A stretch of 35,793 nt of DNA, from NCBI GenBank assembly GCA_013177935.1, contig JABLXZ010000001.1, positions 1 to 35,793 on the forward strand, in the 5' to 3' direction. Of this stretch, positions 32,457 to 35,793 are shown in pieces. Made by a program: the position numbers and the translations under genes. The notes under the pieces are model-generated. The model ran no database searches, was not told the DNA's origin, and saw only the letters and a program-made list of their open reading frames with translations. This DNA is from a candidate division WOR-3 bacterium (lineage in GTDB: Bacteria > Hydrothermota > Tepidihabitantia > Tepidihabitantales > Tepidihabitantaceae). Positions within the stretch are counted from its first letter, which is position 1. Each line of letters starts with the position of its first letter.

Positions 32457-33917
32457 ATGAAAGAGGCTTTAACTTTTGATGATGTTCTTCTTGTGCCGCA
32501 GCGGTCCTTTGTGCTGCCGGCCGAGGTTGATATCAGTTCCCGCTTCAGCAAGGGTATAACTCTGCATCTCCCGCTGGTAAGTGCGGCAATGGATACGGTT
32601 ACTGAAGCGAAGATGGCGATTGCGATGGCACGGGCCGGTGGTATCGGGGTAATTCACAAGAATATGACGATTGAACAGCAGGCGGCAGAAGTGGCGAAGG
32701 TCAAAAGGGCAGAGAGTTCGATGATTGCCAATCCATTTTCGATAACACCGGAGCGGACTGTTGCCGAGGTGCGGGAGCTGTTTGCTCGCTATAATATCTC
32801 AGGCTTACCGGTGGTTGATGAAGAAGGTCGTTTGATAGGAATCGTCACCCGTCGGGATTTACTTTTTGAAGATGACGGTGCAAAACCTGTTCGTGAAGTG
32901 ATGACCAGTGAACGGCTGGTGACCGCACCGGAGGGGACCGGGTTTAAGCGGGCAAAGGAGATTCTTAAGAAAAACCGTCTGGAGAAGTTACCGATTGTTG
33001 ACCGGCAGGGAAGGCTGAAGGGCTTAATCACGGCCAAAGACATCCTTAAAAGAGTTGAGCATCCCTATGCGACGGTCGATAGCAAGCACCGCTTGCGCTG
33101 TGCTGCGGCGGTGGGCACTGGTAAAGAGGCGCTGGAACGGGCTCGGGCACTGGTTGCGGCTGAGGTTGATGCGATTGTCATAGACACCGCACATGGTCAT
33201 CAATCGCGGGTACTGGAAACAGCCAAAAAATTGCGCCGACTTTTCCCCGGGCTGGAAATAGTTGCCGGTAATGTTGCAACCGCAGAAGGGGCAATAGCTT
33301 TGGCGAAATGCGGTGTCTCAGCGGTTAAGGTGGGTATCGGTCCTGGTTCAATCTGTACAACTCGGGTTGTTGCCGGGGTTGGTGTTCCACAACTTTCCGC
33401 AATTATGGAGTGTGCCCAGGCGTTGCGGCGGTATCGGATACCGTTAATTGCTGATGGTGGCATAAGATTTTCTGGTGATGTTGCCAAGGCGCTGGCGGCG
33501 GGTGCTTCATCGGTGATGATGGGCAATTTACTTGCCGGTACCGATGAAAGCCCGGGTGAAGATGTTTTACTTGAGGGCCGAAGGTACAAGGTTTATCGGG
33601 GTATGGGTTCGATTGATGCGATGCGCCGGGGTTCGGCAGAACGATATTTTCAGGAGAGCGGGGTTGAGCTTGTGCCCCAGGGAATTGTTGGTCGGGTGCC
33701 TTACCGTGGAAGTGTACGCGATGTCCTTTTTCAGCTTGAAGGTGGGGTACGCGCCTCAATGGGGTTCTGTGGTGCCCGCACCATTGCCGATTTTCAAAAA
33801 CGGGCAAAGTTTGTGCGTATCACCAACGCGGGATTGCGTGAAAGCCATCCGCACAGCGTCACAATAATTAAAGAGGCACCTAACTACGAGGTGCCTCCAG
33901 AAGAGCATTTAGATTAG
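32457..33917 (+). CDS. guaB: Inosine-5'-monophosphate dehydrogenase
   Basis: It oxidises IMP to XMP with NAD, the rate-limiting step of guanine nucleotide synthesis. The 486-residue protein has [13 protein letters not shown] at the start, [29 protein letters not shown], and two CBS domains (about 93-205; [17 protein letters not shown] and [17 protein letters not shown]). The catalytic loop is [19 protein letters not shown] with Cys300, followed by [21 protein letters not shown] and the flap region [10 protein letters not shown] ... [11 protein letters not shown]. No ribosome site is seen before the ATG, so coupling to the TPR gene 9 bases upstream is likely. The 3' end of the reading frame contains an 8-bp perfect inverted repeat. 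Confidence 0.96.
   Translation: MKEALTFDDVLLVPQRSFVLPAEVDISSRFSKGITLHLPLVSAAMDTVTEAKMAIAMARAGGIGVIHKNMTIEQQAAEVAKVKRAESSMIANPFSITPERTVAEVRELFARYNISGLPVVDEEGRLIGIVTRRDLLFEDDGAKPVREVMTSERLVTAPEGTGFKRAKEILKKNRLEKLPIVDRQGRLKGLITAKDILKRVEHPYATVDSKHRLRCAAAVGTGKEALERARALVAAEVDAIVIDTAHGHQSRVLETAKKLRRLFPGLEIVAGNVATAEGAIALAKCGVSAVKVGIGPGSICTTRVVAGVGVPQLSAIMECAQALRRYRIPLIADGGIRFSGDVAKALAAGASSVMMGNLLAGTDESPGEDVLLEGRRYKVYRGMGSIDAMRRGSAERYFQESGVELVPQGIVGRVPYRGSVRDVLFQLEGGVRASMGFCGARTIADFQKRAKFVRITNAGLRESHPHSVTIIKEAPNYEVPPEEHLD
33873..33897. repeat. Perfect 8-bp inverted repeat inside the end of guaB
   Basis: GAGGCACC (33873-33880) and GGTGCCTC (33890-33897) can pair across a 9-base loop, about 20 bases before the guaB stop. 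No T tract follows on either strand, so it is not a standard terminator. It lies between two convergent genes and could protect mRNA 3' ends. Confidence 0.5.
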
Positions 33918-33936
33918 AAACCCAGACAGTTTATAT

Positions 33937-35286
33937 TTAAGCCGGTGCCGGCAGGATAAACCCTTCTTTCATCAGCCACTGGGTCATTTCGCGTGCCTGT
34001 TTGATTTTTTCGGTTGCGGTCTTTAACAGCTGTTCGCGCGTCATTGTAATCCGGGCAACACCCTGTTCAATTGCCTTCATTCCTACCGCGGCGGCTTCTC
34101 GAGGAAATACCTCCCAGTCGTCCATTGTTGGAATCAGGTAGTCTTCGCGCAACCCACGGTCCTCAGCGACCCGGGCAAGTTCCAGCGCCGCAGCGATACA
34201 CATCTCATCGGTGATGGTCCGGGCGTTTACATCAAGAGCGCCCCGGAAGATTCCCGGGAAACCAAGCGAGTTGTTAACCTGGTTGGGGAAGTCGCTGCGA
34301 CCGGTAGCAACTACCCGGGCACCCGCTTCAATCGCCTCCCAGGGCCAGATTTCAGGGATTGGATTGGCACAGACGAACACGATTGGGTCTTTTGCCATCG
34401 CTTTAATCCATTCCGGTTTGACAACGCCGGGTCCCGGTGTTGAGAGGGCAATAAGAACATCGGCGCCTTTCATCGCATCGGCAATTGTGCCCCGCACATT
34501 TTCGTCATTGGAAATCTGACACATATGCCATTTCTCTTTGAACTCTTCCTGAAGTTCAGTTCTGCCTTTGTGCAGGGTGCCTTTTGAGTCACACATTATA
34601 ATGTTACCCGGTGTGACACCGCCTTTGATGATAACCCGGGCGATGGCGATGTTTGATGCACCGGCTCCCAGCATTGCGACCTTTACTTTTTTGATGTCTT
34701 TACCGACGATTTTCAGGGCATTGACCAGACCGGCATAAGTAACCGCGGCGGTGCCCTGCTGGTCGTCATGCCAGACCGGGACATCTAACTCGGCGCGCAG
34801 TGTGTCGAGAATCCGGAAGCATTTGGGCTGGGCGATGTCTTCGAGGTTAAATCCACCGAAAGAGGGTTCAAGCAGTTTTGCAGTGCGGATGAATTCGTCC
34901 GGGTCTTTGGTGCGGAGCGCAATCGGGACAGCATCGACCCCGCCAAGGTATTTAAAGAGGAGCGCCTTGCCTTCCATTACCGGCATTGACGCTTCGGGTC
35001 CAATATCACCGAGACCCAGGACTCTTGTGCCGTCGGTCAGAACGCAGATGGTATTTGCCCGGTTGGTGTGGATGAACGATTGGTTGACATCTTGCTGGAT
35101 AGCTTTGCAGGGTGCAGCAACGCCCGGAGTATACCAGATGGCAAAGTCGTTGAAGTCGCGGACACAGCATTTGGGGACAATCTGGATTTTACCGCGATAG
35201 AATGGATGTAACTTCATCGCATCTTCCGCCGGCTTTTTGGCTTTAGCGATTAGACTTTCGATTTCGGCCGGCGACAGTTTTTTCAT
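33937..35286 (-). CDS. NAD(P)-dependent malic enzyme, short form without phosphotransacetylase domain
   Basis: It decarboxylates malate to pyruvate. The 449-residue protein shows DFAIWYTPGVAAPCKAI with the catalytic Tyr, LTDGTRVLGLGDIGPEASMPVMEGKALLFKYLGGVDAVP with the conserved Lys, PVWHDDQQGTAAVTYAGLVNAL, and the dinucleotide-binding VAMLGAGASNIAIARV. VFVCANPIPEIWP and VATGRSDFPNQVNNSLGFPGIFRGALD complete the core. It ends before any phosphotransacetylase-like extension, unlike E. coli MaeB. Cofactor choice cannot be decided by eye. AAGGAG lies 7 bases before the ATG. It sits 18 bases after an MFS transporter gene that may supply an organic acid. Confidence 0.93.
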   Translation of the reverse strand: MKKLSPAEIESLIAKAKKPAEDAMKLHPFYRGKIQIVPKCCVRDFNDFAIWYTPGVAAPCKAIQQDVNQSFIHTNRANTICVLTDGTRVLGLGDIGPEASMPVMEGKALLFKYLGGVDAVPIALRTKDPDEFIRTAKLLEPSFGGFNLEDIAQPKCFRILDTLRAELDVPVWHDDQQGTAAVTYAGLVNALKIVGKDIKKVKVAMLGAGASNIAIARVIIKGGVTPGNIIMCDSKGTLHKGRTELQEEFKEKWHMCQISNDENVRGTIADAMKGADVLIALSTPGPGVVKPEWIKAMAKDPIVFVCANPIPEIWPWEAIEAGARVVATGRSDFPNQVNNSLGFPGIFRGALDVNARTITDEMCIAAALELARVAEDRGLREDYLIPTMDDWEVFPREAAAVGMKAIEQGVARITMTREQLLKTATEKIKQAREMTQWLMKEGFILPAPA

Positions 35287-35304
35287 CTTACAACTCCTTT
35301 CTGT

Positions 35305-35793
35305 TTAATTGGTCGGTTTTAACCGCGGGCTTGGCGGTTTCAAAAACACGAAAACGATGATGGCAGCAAGCAGGCAGAGCGATGCGGTGACGATAAACGC
35401 GGCATTGTAGTTGCCGGTAAGCTCTTTCATCCGCGGGGCAAAGATATTGGACAGTAAACCGCCCACACCATAAGCGGTGAAAACCAAACCATAGTTGATT
35501 CCGGAATATTTTGTCCCATAGTAGTCGGCGGTGACCGCCGGGTAGATTGCGAGGTAGCCGCCGAAACTTGAGCCGACCAGAGCAATTCCGAGCCAGAAAA
35601 TTACCGGTACCGCAGGAATCAAGAAGTAGCCGATGATGGCGATGGTATTGATGAGAAACATCAACGATAAGGCTCGGGTTCTGCCGATACTATCAGACAC
35701 CCGTCCCCAGAAGATTCTTCCGAGGGTGTTAAAAATTGCAAGGACGCTGACACCGATGGCAGCGGTCTCTTTACTAAAACGAGCCATCTCCTG
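35305..35793 (-). CDS. MFS transporter, oxalate/formate antiporter-like, 5' end outside window
   Basis: The minus-strand frame is open to the window edge, so only the C-terminal 160 or so residues are seen and the first Met of this part is probably internal. It contains about five hydrophobic segments. NTLGRIFWGRVSDSIGRTRALSLMFL is the MFS loop motif (GRxxWGxxSDxxGR) between helices, and GGYLAIYPAVTADYYGTKYSGINYGLVFTAYGVGGL is characteristic of the OxlT/OFA subgroup carrying oxalate, lactate or related organic acids. Together with the malic enzyme downstream, import of a dicarboxylate or monocarboxylate is plausible but unproven. Confidence 0.85.
   Translation of the reverse strand, partial: QEMARFSKETAAIGVSVLAIFNTLGRIFWGRVSDSIGRTRALSLMFLINTIAIIGYFLIPAVPVIFWLGIALVGSSFGGYLAIYPAVTADYYGTKYSGINYGLVFTAYGVGGLLSNIFAPRMKELTGNYNAAFIVTASLCLLAAIIVFVFLKPPSPRLKPTN

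Noticed and set aside
33873-33897. Inverted repeat as a rho-independent terminator of guaB
   Set aside because: It is inside the coding region and has no T tract on either strand.
1-35793. CRISPR arrays, insertion sequences, prophage genes, rRNA genes
   Set aside because: No regularly spaced repeats, transposase or integrase motifs, phage genes or rRNA stretches were seen by eye.

Overview
The window looks like a chromosomal segment of an uncultured Gram-negative bacterium, most likely of the FCB / candidate-phylum type (WOR-3, Stahlbacteria or Hydrothermae-like). This placement is inference. It rests on secreted proteins ending in Por-type (T9SS-like) C-terminal sorting domains, a PorV-like outer-membrane barrel, an Omp85 fusion, a stand-alone myo-inositol-1-phosphate synthase, moderate GC content, and promoters of the TTGACA-N16-TATAAT type. 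Genes are tightly packed and often overlap by 1 to 23 bases.

Layout. 1-109: C-terminal end of a secreted sorting-domain protein. 223-1593 (minus): secreted FG-GAP/VCBS-like repeat protein with a sorting domain. 1594-2178: gene-free and partly structured. 2179-4226 (plus): class I methyltransferase, then MtnA. 4215-4832 (minus): lipoprotein cyclophilin, overlapping mtnA at its 3' end. 4939-6996 (minus): second large secreted sorting-domain protein. 6997-7548: AT-rich gap with an 18-base perfect palindrome. 7549-10821 (plus): single-polypeptide restriction-modification enzyme (Type IIG-like) with a strikingly AT-rich specificity segment. 14286 down to 10833 (minus): rpmF-plsX followed, in the place often held by fabH, by a two-domain lipoprotein and an outer-membrane barrel. 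14371-14736 (minus): Minf_1886-family protein. 14889-16039 (plus): ogt and an MBL-fold hydrolase. 16091-25242 (plus): ino1, tmk, ctpA, fpg, isoaspartyl peptidase, a metalloprotease/propeller/Omp85 fusion, and a lipoprotein whose C-terminal half resembles the periplasmic P1 region of SecD. 31564 down to 25277 (minus): mreB-mreC-mreD-mrdA-rodA-rlmN. 31620-33917 (plus): promoter, tRNA-Arg(CCU), YfgM-like TPR protein, guaB. 35793 down to 33937 (minus): MFS transporter (cut by the window edge) and malic enzyme.

How the parts work together. The mre/mrd block is a standard elongasome operon for rod-shape peptidoglycan growth. The 16-25 kb operon combines inositol phosphate synthesis, dTMP kinase, DNA repair and several envelope or protein-quality functions. 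Its last two genes, a surface metalloprotease barrel and an overlapping SecD-P1-like lipoprotein, are the best candidates for an undescribed envelope system. A second theme is transcriptional. At least five genes have a sigma70-like promoter whose -10 box ends only about 6 to 11 bases before the start codon, so their transcripts should be leaderless or nearly so, while other genes have clear Shine-Dalgarno sites. Promoter placement also argues for later start codons in two genes. Nothing here was checked against a database; family names come from recognised motifs.
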